Origin: Mesorhizobium sp. L-8-3
Lineage (GTDB): Bacteria > Pseudomonadota > Alphaproteobacteria > Rhizobiales > Rhizobiaceae
Length of the DNA: 64,000 bases
Reading direction: 5' to 3'
Assembly (NCBI RefSeq): GCF_016756615.1
Contig: NZ_AP023262.1
Location: 2,915,501-2,979,500, forward strand
Made by a program: the position numbers and the translations under genes. Every line of letters begins with the position of its first letter. Within the stretch, counting starts at the first letter, position 1. Below, in pieces: positions 17,701 through 25,587 of the stretch. The notes below the pieces were generated by a model that did no database searches, had not been told where the DNA came from, and saw only the letters and a list, made by a program, of their open reading frames with translations.

Positions 17701-18836
17701 ACAACGACCCCATCGAACTCCTGAAAGATCTCGTCGCGATCAATTCGGTCAATCCCGATCTCGTGCCCGGTGGCGCCGGGGAGGGCAAGATCGCCGATTT
17801 CTGCGCGGCGTGGCTGCGGGAACGCGGGTTCGAGGTGCATCGCATCGAAGAGCATGCGGGTCGTCCGTCGATCGTGGGCATTGCACGCGGAAGCGGGGGC
17901 GGCCGTTCCCTGATGTTCAACGGGCACTACGACACCGTCTCGATCGCCAGCTACGACGGCGACGCCCTCGATCCCGTCATCCGCGACGGCAAGCTTTTCG
18001 GCCGAGGTTCCTTCGACATGAAGGGCGGCGTGGCGGCCATGATGGTCGCAGCGGCACGGGCCAGGGAGAACAGGCTGCGCGGCGACATTCTCGTCGCCTG
18101 CGTCGCCGACGAGGAGTATGCCTCCTTCGGCAGCGAGGAGGTCGCCGCGCGGTTCAAGGCCGACGCCGCGATCGTAACGGAGCCCAGCCATCACGAACTG
18201 ACGACAGCCCATCGCGGTTTCGTCTGGTTCGACGTCATCGTGCAGGGCCGCGCCGCGCATGGGTCGCGCCCAGAACTCGGCATCGATGCGATCGTCAAGG
18301 CCGGCAAGTTCCTCGTCGCGCTCGAAGAGCTCGACAAGCGCCTGCGCGCGAATCCGACGCATCCGCTGCTCGGATCGGGCTCCGTCCATGCCTCGCTGAT
18401 CAAGGGCGGGGAGGAGCTTTCGAGCTATCCGGCCGAATGCCGCATTTCGCTGGAACGGCGCACCATTCCCGGCGAGAACGCGGCCACCGTGGCGGCCGAA
18501 CTGCAGGCCATCATCGCCGCCATCGCCGCCGCCGATCCCGATTTCAAGGCGACGCTCGCCGTCGGTCTCGAGCGTCCGCCCTTCGAGGTTGCGGAAAGCG
18601 AGCCCATCGTCGCCACGCTCGACCGCATCGCGACGGAGCGGCTCGGGAAACGCCCGGCGCGCCGCGGCGAGCCGTTCTGGACCGACTGCGCCATACTGCA
18701 GGGGGCAGGCATTCCCTGCGTCATGTTCGGAGCCGACGGCGGCGGAGCCCATGCGGCCTCGGAATGGGCCGAGGTGAGATCCGTCGAGACGCTTGCCGAT
18801 ATCCTGACCGACACAGCGGTTTCGTTCTGCGGATAA
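17697..18836 (+). CDS. M20 family deacylase (ArgE/DapE-like)
   Basis: A 379-residue zinc hydrolase of the acetylornithine deacetylase/succinyl-diaminopimelate desuccinylase family. Predicted metal ligands and catalytic residues are His77 (FNGHYDT), Asp107 (GSFDMKGG), Glu139-Glu140 (ADEEYASFG), Glu162 (TEPSHHE) and a C-terminal His in GAHAASEW. It overlaps dpaL by 4 bases, so it probably frees the lyase's substrate from an N-acylated or amide-linked diaminopropionate, or acts on a related product. That coupling is inferred; the precise substrate is not visible. Confidence 0.88.
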   Translation: MNNDPIELLKDLVAINSVNPDLVPGGAGEGKIADFCAAWLRERGFEVHRIEEHAGRPSIVGIARGSGGGRSLMFNGHYDTVSIASYDGDALDPVIRDGKLFGRGSFDMKGGVAAMMVAAARARENRLRGDILVACVADEEYASFGSEEVAARFKADAAIVTEPSHHELTTAHRGFVWFDVIVQGRAAHGSRPELGIDAIVKAGKFLVALEELDKRLRANPTHPLLGSGSVHASLIKGGEELSSYPAECRISLERRTIPGENAATVAAELQAIIAAIAAADPDFKATLAVGLERPPFEVAESEPIVATLDRIATERLGKRPARRGEPFWTDCAILQGAGIPCVMFGADGGGAHAASEWAEVRSVETLADILTDTAVSFCG

Positions 18837-18856
18837 TGTCGCCCCTTGTTGGCGTT

Positions 18857-18884
18857 GCCTGAACCGTGTCAGCGCGGTTCAGGC
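18857..18884. terminator. Bidirectional hairpin between convergent genes
   Basis: GCCTGAACC and GGTTCAGGC form a perfect 9-bp stem with a 10-base loop. It spans the 32-bp gap between the M20 deacylase and the serine protease and runs into the last codons of the protease. It probably ends transcription in both directions. Confidence 0.5.
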
Positions 18885-19825
18885 CGGATCTGCGGCGTGA
18901 CAGCAAACGTCTCCACCGTGCTGCCGCGGATAGCGGTCACAGCGAGCGATTGGCCGATCCTGTCACCTGTGAGCATGCGGATCAGGTCGTCGACGCCGGT
19001 GACGGCGCGTCCGTCGATCGCGGCGATGACGTCGCCCTCCCGCAACCCGGCTCGTGCCGCCGGACCGGCCAGTTCGACCTTCCGGAGCCTGACCGCAGTG
19101 TCGCTGAGGACGCGGGTCGCCAGCGCCGCCCGCCGCGGCAGAACGACCGTATCGGCCGAAATGCCGATGAAGGCGCGCCGCACGCGGCCGTGACGGATGA
19201 TCTCCGAGACGACATGGCTGGCGGTGTTCGACGCGACCGCGAAGGCGATGCCCTGCGCGCCGAGGATGATCGCGGTGTTGACGCCGATCACCTCGCCGGT
19301 CGAGGCGACCAGCGGTCCGCCGGAATTGCCGGGATTGAGCGCGGCGTCGGTCTGCACCACGTCGTCGATCAGCCGCCCGGTCGAGGAACGCATCGAGCGG
19401 CCGAGCGCCGAGACCACGCCAGCCGTCACCGTCCATTCGAAGCCGAGCGGATTGCCGATGGCGATCGCGATCTGTCCGCGCCGCAGCGTCTTGGAATCGC
19501 CAAGCCGCGCTACGACCGGGAAGCGCCCGTCGGCGCGGATGAGAGCGATGTCGGTATCGAGGTCGCTGCCGAGCACCCGGCCCTCGGCCGAACCGCCGCC
19601 GGGGGTGATCACCCGCACCCTTCCGGCGTCCGCCACGACATGGCTGTTGGTGACGATCAGTCCGTCGGGCGAGATGACGAAGCCCGAACCGTGGCCGGCC
19701 CTGCCGCCGATCTGCTCGATGCGCGCCACCGCCGGCCCGACCCGGTCCACCGCGTCCGCGACCGAACGGGAATAGGCGTCGAGCAGTGTTGCGTCGTCGT
19801 CGAGATGGAGTGCTGCCTCGCCCAT
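18869..19825 (-). CDS. Trypsin-like serine protease with PDZ domain (DegP/HtrA-like)
   Basis: A 318-residue S1C-family protease. The catalytic triad is complete: His62 (TNSHVVAD), Asp92 (DTDIALI) and Ser168 (NPGNSGGPLV). A single PDZ domain covers about residues 225-315. There is no signal peptide or membrane segment at the chosen start (ATG 19825, behind GGAGG), so it may act in the cytoplasm, unlike classical DegP. It diverges from a paralogue that has lost all three catalytic residues, plus a LuxR-type regulator. A joint function of the three genes is likely from layout. Confidence 0.9.
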   Translation of the reverse strand: MGEAALHLDDDATLLDAYSRSVADAVDRVGPAVARIEQIGGRAGHGSGFVISPDGLIVTNSHVVADAGRVRVITPGGGSAEGRVLGSDLDTDIALIRADGRFPVVARLGDSKTLRRGQIAIAIGNPLGFEWTVTAGVVSALGRSMRSSTGRLIDDVVQTDAALNPGNSGGPLVASTGEVIGVNTAIILGAQGIAFAVASNTASHVVSEIIRHGRVRRAFIGISADTVVLPRRAALATRVLSDTAVRLRKVELAGPAARAGLREGDVIAAIDGRAVTGVDDLIRMLTGDRIGQSLAVTAIRGSTVETFAVTPQIRPEPR

Positions 19826-19882
19826 GGTGACCCTCCGTCCCCGGCCTGTCGCGCGGCGACAGGCTGCAGGTTCTTGTTTCGC

Positions 19883-19927
19883 GCATGTCCTTTTCCCGAA
19901 AACGCTGCACATTTTCGGGAGACATGC
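19883..19927. repeat. Dispersed palindromic repeat, copy A
   Basis: GCATGTC...TCCCGAAAA pairs with TTTTCGGGAGACATGC around a short loop. A second related element occurs at 61422-61466. This is the kind of short palindrome common between genes in rhizobial genomes. It lies in the 242-bp gap between the protease and pseudo-protease genes, close to where promoters should be. Confidence 0.65.
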
Positions 19928-20067
19928 CCGGAGTTCATTCGCTTCCTATATGTGCGGAGCGCGGCAGGCCCGTGCGACCTGCCCGAATGGCCAGTCTAGC
20001 CGTCTGGCGAGTAGGAAAGGGCGCGTACCTGGGCGATATCTGGGACCATCGAGCCCAGGAGGCGAAT

Positions 20068-20940
20068 ATGAGCAAATTCAATCTTCCGGACTTCTCCCGC
20101 GCGGTGACCGATCTCGCGCAATCGGCCGCTCCGGCGCTGGCAAGCCTCGACGTCCATCCGCGCCATAGCGTCAGCGCCTTCCATTGGCGCGACGGCCTCT
20201 ATATCACTGCGGAAGAAGTCGTCGATTCCGGGGACGATCTGCAGATCGTGCTGCATGAGGGCGTGACGGCAAAGGCCGAGCTTGTTGGCCGCGACCCGTC
20301 GACCGGCATCGCGCTCGTCAGGCCGGAGGGCGTGAAGGCACCCGATGTGTTCACTCCGGCCAAGGATGTCAGGGCCGGCAGTCTCGCCGTGATCGTGGGC
20401 CAGGGCGGCACGTCGCCGCTCGTCGCCTTCGGCACGGTCAACGAGGCGGGCCCGTCGTGGCGCAGCATGCGCGGTGGCCTCATCGACCGCCGTATCGGCC
20501 TTGCCGCTCCGCTCGACGGGCGTTTCGAAGGTGCGGCGGCGCTCGACGGTGCCGGCGCCCTGATCGGCCTCGTCCTCTTCGGTCCACGCAGGAGGCCTTT
20601 GGTGATCCCTGCCGGGACGATCGAGCGGACCGCGACCGCCCTGAAGGACAAAGGCCATGTCGCGCGCGGCTACCTTGGCGCCGGCCTGCATCCCGTCCGC
20701 CACGCCTCGGTTCGGGGTGCGATGGTGATGAGCCTCGACGATGATGGTCCGGCCCGGGCAGCGGGCCTGCATCTGGGCGACATCATCACCGCATGGGACG
20801 GCGAGGCAATCGACGGTCCGCGCGACCTCTTGCGTCAACTCGGGCCCGACAGCGTCGGCTCGACGGTACCACTCGCCATCCTGCGGGGCGGCGAGAAGCG
20901 GGAGATCTCCGTCACGGTCGGCTCCCGGCCCATGAACTGA
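20068..20940 (+). CDS. Catalytically inactive S1C serine protease homologue with PDZ domain
   Basis: A 290-residue protein with the same layout as the neighbouring protease, a trypsin-like fold and then a PDZ domain (from about residue 215, ARGYLGAGLHPV and AGLHLGDIITAWDGE). All three catalytic positions are changed. TNSHVV has become TAEEVV (His to Glu50), DTDIAL has become STGIAL (Asp to Gly80), and GNSGGP has become GRFEGA (Ser to Phe153). It is therefore a pseudo-protease, perhaps a regulator, substrate adaptor or sensor. AGGAGG precedes the ATG. The LuxR gene follows after 7 bases in the same operon. Confidence 0.82.
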   Translation: MSKFNLPDFSRAVTDLAQSAAPALASLDVHPRHSVSAFHWRDGLYITAEEVVDSGDDLQIVLHEGVTAKAELVGRDPSTGIALVRPEGVKAPDVFTPAKDVRAGSLAVIVGQGGTSPLVAFGTVNEAGPSWRSMRGGLIDRRIGLAAPLDGRFEGAAALDGAGALIGLVLFGPRRRPLVIPAGTIERTATALKDKGHVARGYLGAGLHPVRHASVRGAMVMSLDDDGPARAAGLHLGDIITAWDGEAIDGPRDLLRQLGPDSVGSTVPLAILRGGEKREISVTVGSRPMN

Positions 20941-20947
20941 GGAGACG

Positions 20948-21508
20948 ATGGCCGGTATCCTGACCATCCAGCTCGCGCTCGCCGATCACGGCCGGGAAGA
21001 GGAACTGGCCGTCGCGCTCTCGGAGGAGCGCGGCATCACCGTCGTGCATGAGGGCGACCTCGAGTCGTCGGCTCATGCCGATGTCGTGGTGACCGACAGC
21101 GCTCCACAGGACGGCGGAACGCCGCATGTGCTGTGGGGCGGCAAGGCCGGAGACGGCACCGACGTCCATGCGAGCCTTCCGGCCAGGACCCCTGTCGAAG
21201 TCGTGATCGCCGCGGCGCGGCTCGCCGCTGCAGGCTATCGGCTGGTCGGGGGCAAAAGCCGCAGGGTGGAGACGGGCGACGATCTCGCGGACATGCCGTT
21301 GCCGGCCAGGCTTCATCTCAGCGCGCGCGAGCGCGAGGTGTTGGCGCTGCTGGCCGAAGGCGCGCCGAACAAGGTGATCGCCCGCCGCCTCGGCATCTCC
21401 GTCCACACCGCGAAGTTCCATGTCGCGGCCGTCGTCGCCAAGCTCGGCGCGGCGAACCGTACCGAGGCGATCGGCATCGCCATGCGTGAAGGACTGGTGC
21501 TTATCTGA
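20948..21508 (+). CDS. LuxR-type response regulator, degenerate receiver
   Basis: A 186-residue protein with a C-terminal LuxR/FixJ DNA-binding helix-turn-helix at about 122-180 (LSAREREVLALLAEGAPNKV and SVHTAKFHVAAVVAKLGA). The N-terminal 115 residues have receiver-like length, but the usual acidic pocket and phospho-aspartate context are not evident. GAGGAGACG precedes the ATG and only 7 bases separate it from the pseudo-protease gene. No histidine kinase is nearby. Signal input through the protease pair, rather than phosphorylation, is a reasonable but untested idea. Confidence 0.82.
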   Translation: MAGILTIQLALADHGREEELAVALSEERGITVVHEGDLESSAHADVVVTDSAPQDGGTPHVLWGGKAGDGTDVHASLPARTPVEVVIAAARLAAAGYRLVGGKSRRVETGDDLADMPLPARLHLSAREREVLALLAEGAPNKVIARRLGISVHTAKFHVAAVVAKLGAANRTEAIGIAMREGLVLI

Positions 21509-21596
21509 GCGCGATGAGTGATGCCAAGGGTCGGTCCTATGACCGTCGGAGGCGCGAAAGCCGAGCGGCCTGTTGAGACTTGCTGTGAACTCGACG

Positions 21597-22373
21597 TCAG
21601 ATCGCCATGATGCCGCCGTCGACCGACAGCGTATGGCCGGTCATGAAGGAATTCTTCGGGTCGGCGGCGAACAGGATGACCTCGACCACCTCGTCGACCT
21701 CGGCGACACGCTTCATCGGCACGCCGCGCGTCAGCTCCGTATGGGCATCCTTCTCGTTGCCGCCCGCGAGCCTGACGAAATCGCCGACCATCTGGGTGCG
21801 GGCGAAAGACGGGCACACCGCGTTGACGCGAATGCCGCGGGTTGCATATTCCGACGCGGCCGAGCGCGTCAGGCCCACGACGCCGTGCTTGGCCGCGGCA
21901 TAGACCGAGAGCCGCGCTGCGCCCGCCAGACCCGCGACCGAGGCGATGTTGACGATGGTGCCGCCTGCGCCCGTCGTGCGGAACTGCTTCTCCATGACCG
22001 GGATCTGATGCTTCATGGCGTAGAAGACGCCGAGCAGGTCGATCTCGATGATGCGCCTTGCCTCGTCGGACGGTACCTGCGGCAGCTTGACGAAGCTCTG
22101 GGCTATGCCGGCATTGTTGATCGCGATGTCGAGCTGGCCGAAGCGCTTGACGGCGAGTTCGACCAGGGCCTCGGAGAGGTCTTCCCGGGCGACATCGCCG
22201 GCGAGCGTGGCCGCCCCTCCCGGCAATCGCTCGGCCAGATCGTCGAGGGCCTTCGGATCAATGTCCGAAAGCACCAGCCTGGCGCCGTCGGCGGCAAGCC
22301 TTTCCGCCAGCCGACGGCCGAACCCGCCCGTCGCTCCGGTCACCAGAACGCTACGCCCCTCGAAACGACTCAT
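21597..22373 (-). CDS. SDR family oxidoreductase
   Basis: A 258-residue classical short-chain dehydrogenase. TGATGGFG (residues 12-19) binds NAD(P), NNAG lies near 90, and the catalytic pair is in SVYAAAKHG near 155. Its start overlaps the phosphotransferase stop by 4 bases (ATGA), making it the last gene of a four-gene operon (SDR, MaoC, phosphotransferase, SDR). In that setting it probably oxidises a 3-hydroxyacyl-CoA or similar alcohol. The specific substrate is not visible. Confidence 0.88.
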   Translation of the reverse strand: MSRFEGRSVLVTGATGGFGRRLAERLAADGARLVLSDIDPKALDDLAERLPGGAATLAGDVAREDLSEALVELAVKRFGQLDIAINNAGIAQSFVKLPQVPSDEARRIIEIDLLGVFYAMKHQIPVMEKQFRTTGAGGTIVNIASVAGLAGAARLSVYAAAKHGVVGLTRSAASEYATRGIRVNAVCPSFARTQMVGDFVRLAGGNEKDAHTELTRGVPMKRVAEVDEVVEVILFAADPKNSFMTGHTLSVDGGIMAI

Positions 22374-23410
22374 GCCTGCTTGTCCCCGTCGATAGACTGC
22401 ACGGCGAGCGCGGAGAGAAGTCTCACCGCTTCGCCATATGTCCGAGCCTTTTCGGGGTTCGAGGCATTCCCGTCAAGCGCCCGTTTGTAGACACCCTGGC
22501 AGATCGCTGCGAGACGAAAGAAAGAAAAGCACAAATAGAACGTCCAGTTCCTGATGCCGTCGATCTTGCGGCGTTCGCAATATCGCCCGACATAGGCCTC
22601 TTCGTCGGGTATGCCCAAGCTTGCCCGGTCGATGCCGGCAAGGCCACGGAAGCCGGACGAATGCGGCAGGCGCCATTGCATGCATTGATAGGCGATATCC
22701 GCATAGGGGTGGCCGAGCGTCGACAACTCCCAGTCGAGCACCGCGATTACCTGCGGCCGGTCGGGTGCGAAGATCATGTTGTCGAGCCGATAGTCGCCGT
22801 GGACGAGCGACACCAGGCCGTCATCTTCGGGCAGATGTTCTTCCAGCCAGGCGATCAGTCGATCCATGTCGGCGATCGCGTCCGTCTCGGAGGCGCGGTA
22901 CTGACTGGTCCAGCGGCCGAGCTGGCGTTCGAAATAGCTGCCCGGCTTGCCGAAATCGGCGAGGCCGGCGGCCTCGATATCGACATCGTGCAGCGCCGCC
23001 AGGGTGCCGTTCATCGCGTCGTAGATCGCGGCGCGCCCGGTATTGTCGGCCGCTTCGGGCAGGGCGGGATCCCAGAGGATGCGGCCTTCGACGAAGGCCA
23101 TGACGTAGAACATGCGGCCGATCGGCGAGTCTTCCCCGGAAAGATGCAGCACAGGCGGCACCGGCACGGCTGTCGCCGCCAGGGTCTTCATGACCCGGAA
23201 CTCCCGGTCGACCTGGTGGGCGGATTTGAGCAGCGCGCCCGGCGGCTTGGCCCGCAGCACATAGCGTCCGCTGCGGGCGGTCAGGAGATAGGTCGGGTTG
23301 GACTGGCCCGAACTGAACTTCTCGATGTTCTGCAGTCCCGAAAAGCCCGGTATGTGGGCTTCGAGATAGGGGGCCAAGGCCGCCTGGTCGAGCGCGTTCG
23401 GATCACTCAT
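22370..23410 (-). CDS. Phosphotransferase family protein (ACAD10/11 kinase-like)
   Basis: A 346-residue aminoglycoside-phosphotransferase-fold protein. It has the Brenner motif LVHGDYRLDNMIF and the metal-binding VLDWELSTLG. Homologues fused or adjacent to acyl-CoA dehydrogenases phosphorylate hydroxyacyl-CoA so that the phosphate can be eliminated. A matching acyl-CoA dehydrogenase lies in the divergent operon. The ATG at 23410 follows GAGGAAAC. It overlaps both neighbours by 4 bases. Hydroxyacyl-CoA kinase activity is inferred from family and context. Confidence 0.87.
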   Translation of the reverse strand: MSDPNALDQAALAPYLEAHIPGFSGLQNIEKFSSGQSNPTYLLTARSGRYVLRAKPPGALLKSAHQVDREFRVMKTLAATAVPVPPVLHLSGEDSPIGRMFYVMAFVEGRILWDPALPEAADNTGRAAIYDAMNGTLAALHDVDIEAAGLADFGKPGSYFERQLGRWTSQYRASETDAIADMDRLIAWLEEHLPEDDGLVSLVHGDYRLDNMIFAPDRPQVIAVLDWELSTLGHPYADIAYQCMQWRLPHSSGFRGLAGIDRASLGIPDEEAYVGRYCERRKIDGIRNWTFYLCFSFFRLAAICQGVYKRALDGNASNPEKARTYGEAVRLLSALAVQSIDGDKQA

Positions 23411-23880
23411 GTTTCCTCGGGCTCCAGCTTGGTCAGCGTCAGCCAGCGCGCGGTGAGCGCCGGCTTCGGCGAATTCTCGATCTCGATGGTCACGTCGTAG
23501 TCGATATGCACCCATCCCGAGGGGCGCGCATTCACATTGGCCAGCACGAAGCGGGTCCTGATCCGGGCGCCCGACTTCACCGGGGTGATGAAGCGGATCT
23601 TGTCGAAGCCGTGATTGATGCCCACGCCCGCCCCTTCGAGCGGCGGCAAGGTCTCGAAGGTCATGGCGGAGAGCAGCGACAACGACAGGAAGCCGTGGGC
23701 GATGGTACCACCGAACGGCGTTTCCCGGGCGGCGCGCTCGGGGTCGACATGGATGAACTGGTGATCGTCGGTCGCATCGGCGAACTGGTCGATCATCTGC
23801 TGGCTGACGACACGCCAGGGCGAGAGGCCGATCTCCTTGCCCTGGTTGGCCACGAGTTCGTCGAAACTAACGGTCTTCAA
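23407..23880 (-). CDS. MaoC family dehydratase
   Basis: A 157-residue hot-dog-fold protein of the (R)-specific enoyl-CoA hydratase type. The active-site motif is ADATDDHQFIHVDPERA followed by GGTIAHGFLSLSLL, which supplies the Asp/His pair. The N-terminal IGLSPWRVVSQQMID is typical of MaoC/NodN members. It is the second gene of the minus-strand operon and overlaps the phosphotransferase gene by 4 bases. It probably hydrates an enoyl-CoA in the same degradation pathway. Confidence 0.9.
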   Translation of the reverse strand: MKTVSFDELVANQGKEIGLSPWRVVSQQMIDQFADATDDHQFIHVDPERAARETPFGGTIAHGFLSLSLLSAMTFETLPPLEGAGVGINHGFDKIRFITPVKSGARIRTRFVLANVNARPSGWVHIDYDVTIEIENSPKPALTARWLTLTKLEPEET

Positions 23881-23971
23881 GCTTTTCTCTTCCCGCCATA
23901 ACGCCGGCGCGGGCCTCAGGAATCCGCTCGGATGCGTGGCGGCATGGCGGAAGCTTGAAGTCCATCACCGG

Positions 23972-24787
23972 TCATTCCTTGAACAGCGTCATTCCATGCT
24001 GGACGGACTGGCCGCCGTCGATCGGAACAATCGCGCCGGTCACGTAGCTGCCGGCGCGGCTGCACAGATACAGCGTCGCGCCGGCAATGTCATCCGGCGC
24101 GCCGATCCTGCCGATCGGGACATGCCCGCCGACCCTTGCCGCCTGATCGTCCGTAGCCGTGGCGAAGGCCGTCATGCGGCTCTGGAAAGGACCGGGAGCG
24201 AAGGCGTTGACCGTGATGCGCCGCGCCGCGAGCTCATTGGCCAGGGTGCGCGTGAGATGATGCACCGCAGCCTTCGAGGCGGTGTAGGAGTAGGCGTCGT
24301 CGGCGAGCGGCTGCGTGCCCATGACCGAGCCGAGATTGATCACCCGCGCGGGGTCGCGGTCGCTCGCCGCCTTGTCGAGCAGCGGCAGCAGTTCCCGCGT
24401 CAGGTGGAACAGGCCCGTGACATTGACGTTCAGCACCTTGGCCCAGGCGTGGTAGGGGAAGGTTGCTAGCGGCTCGCCCCAGGACACGCCGGCATTGTTG
24501 ATGAGGATGTTCAGCCGGTCCGTCCTGCGCTTCACCTCCTCGACCAGCGCCGCGATGCCCGCTTCCGTGCCGACGTCTCCGGCAAATCCCATGGCCTTGC
24601 CCGCTGCGCCCAGCGCGTTGAGCTCGTCGGCGACGCGTTCGCAGTCGCCGCCCTTGCGCGATGCGATCATCACATCGGCGCCCGCCTTGACCAGGGCCGT
24701 CGCCGCCATGCGACCGATGCCGGTTGCAGCGCCCGTCACCAGCGCGGTCTTGCCCGAGACCGAAAAGAGTTCGTCCAGATATGACAT
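23972..24787 (-). CDS. SDR family oxidoreductase
   Basis: A 271-residue classical SDR, with TGAATGIG at about 18-25, NNAG near 97 and catalytic YSYTASKAA near 170. The length fits the start at 24787 (MSYLDELFSVSG), which follows GGAGG. It is first in the minus-strand operon and its promoter faces the TetR gene, with a palindromic operator between them. Likely role: 3-hydroxyacyl-CoA or beta-keto oxidoreduction in the locus. Substrate unknown. Confidence 0.89.
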   Translation of the reverse strand: MSYLDELFSVSGKTALVTGAATGIGRMAATALVKAGADVMIASRKGGDCERVADELNALGAAGKAMGFAGDVGTEAGIAALVEEVKRRTDRLNILINNAGVSWGEPLATFPYHAWAKVLNVNVTGLFHLTRELLPLLDKAASDRDPARVINLGSVMGTQPLADDAYSYTASKAAVHHLTRTLANELAARRITVNAFAPGPFQSRMTAFATATDDQAARVGGHVPIGRIGAPDDIAGATLYLCSRAGSYVTGAIVPIDGGQSVQHGMTLFKE

Positions 24788-24839
24788 CGATCCTCCTCGC
24801 CTGCTGTTTTTTCCGGACGCCCGTTGCGGCCGCGTTGAC

Positions 24840-24859
24840 AACATACCGGGTAGTATGTT
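24840..24859. promoter_or_regulatory. Candidate TetR operator
   Basis: AACATAC-N6-GTATGTT is a perfect 7-bp inverted repeat in the 161-bp divergent region between the SDR operon and the TetR gene. It overlaps a TTGACA hexamer at 24835-24840. This is the expected place and form of a TetR dimer site controlling both directions. Confidence 0.7.
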
Positions 24860-24948
24860 CATCATTTGATTGTCCGTAAAGACCCCCGGAGGCCGCGAGG
24901 CGGCGATATGGGGGCGGGCGGTGAACGGCGAGGGAGGATTCGAGCCGC

Positions 24949-25584
24949 ATGACGCTCAGCGTCAGGGAGCATATCCAGGACAGCGCACGCGCCGACATCC
25001 TTTGGGCGGCGGCGAACTGCTTCATGGAGCACGGCTACAACGCCACTTCCATCGATGACGTCGCGCGCAGCCTCGGTGCCACCAAAGGCCGGATCTATCA
25101 CTATTATCCATCGAAGGCCGACCTGTTCGCCGATGTCTACCGCACCGGCATGGACATGAACTACGCTGCCGTCGAACCCTACAGGAACCTTCCCCTCGGC
25201 CCGCTCGAGAAGTGGACCAAGATGGCGAATGCCCATGTCAACCAGATGGTCGCGACCCGGCAGTTCCAGCGGGCGGTCTGGGAAGGGGTGGAACTGCATC
25301 TGCGCGGCGCCACCACGCCGCATCAGCGCGAGGTCCTGGGCGCGCTACTGCAATACCGGACCGACTACGGCCGCATCTTCCGGGAGATTCTTGCCGAAGG
25401 ACGCGAGGCCGGGGTCTTTCGTTTCGAGAACATCAGCATTGCCAACCAGATCATGTTCATAACCCTGAACTCGCCGATCTTCTGGTACACGCCGCGTCCC
25501 GGCGAGACCGAGGGGGATGTTGCGGCGATCGTTCGGCAAATCGTGACTTTCGCGCTGCGCGGCCTCGGCGCCAAGGAGGACTGA
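24949..25584 (+). CDS. TetR/AcrR family transcriptional regulator
   Basis: A 211-residue regulator with an N-terminal helix-turn-helix (DILWAAANCFMEHGYNATSI then ARSLGATKGRIYHYYPSKADL) and a helical ligand domain. It heads the plus-strand operon (the acyl-CoA dehydrogenase gene starts 3 bases after its stop) and diverges from the SDR/MaoC operon. TetR proteins in such loci are usually repressors released by an acyl-CoA. The palindrome at 24840-24859 is the probable binding site. Confidence 0.92.
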   Translation: MTLSVREHIQDSARADILWAAANCFMEHGYNATSIDDVARSLGATKGRIYHYYPSKADLFADVYRTGMDMNYAAVEPYRNLPLGPLEKWTKMANAHVNQMVATRQFQRAVWEGVELHLRGATTPHQREVLGALLQYRTDYGRIFREILAEGREAGVFRFENISIANQIMFITLNSPIFWYTPRPGETEGDVAAIVRQIVTFALRGLGAKED

Positions 25585-25587
25585 ACG

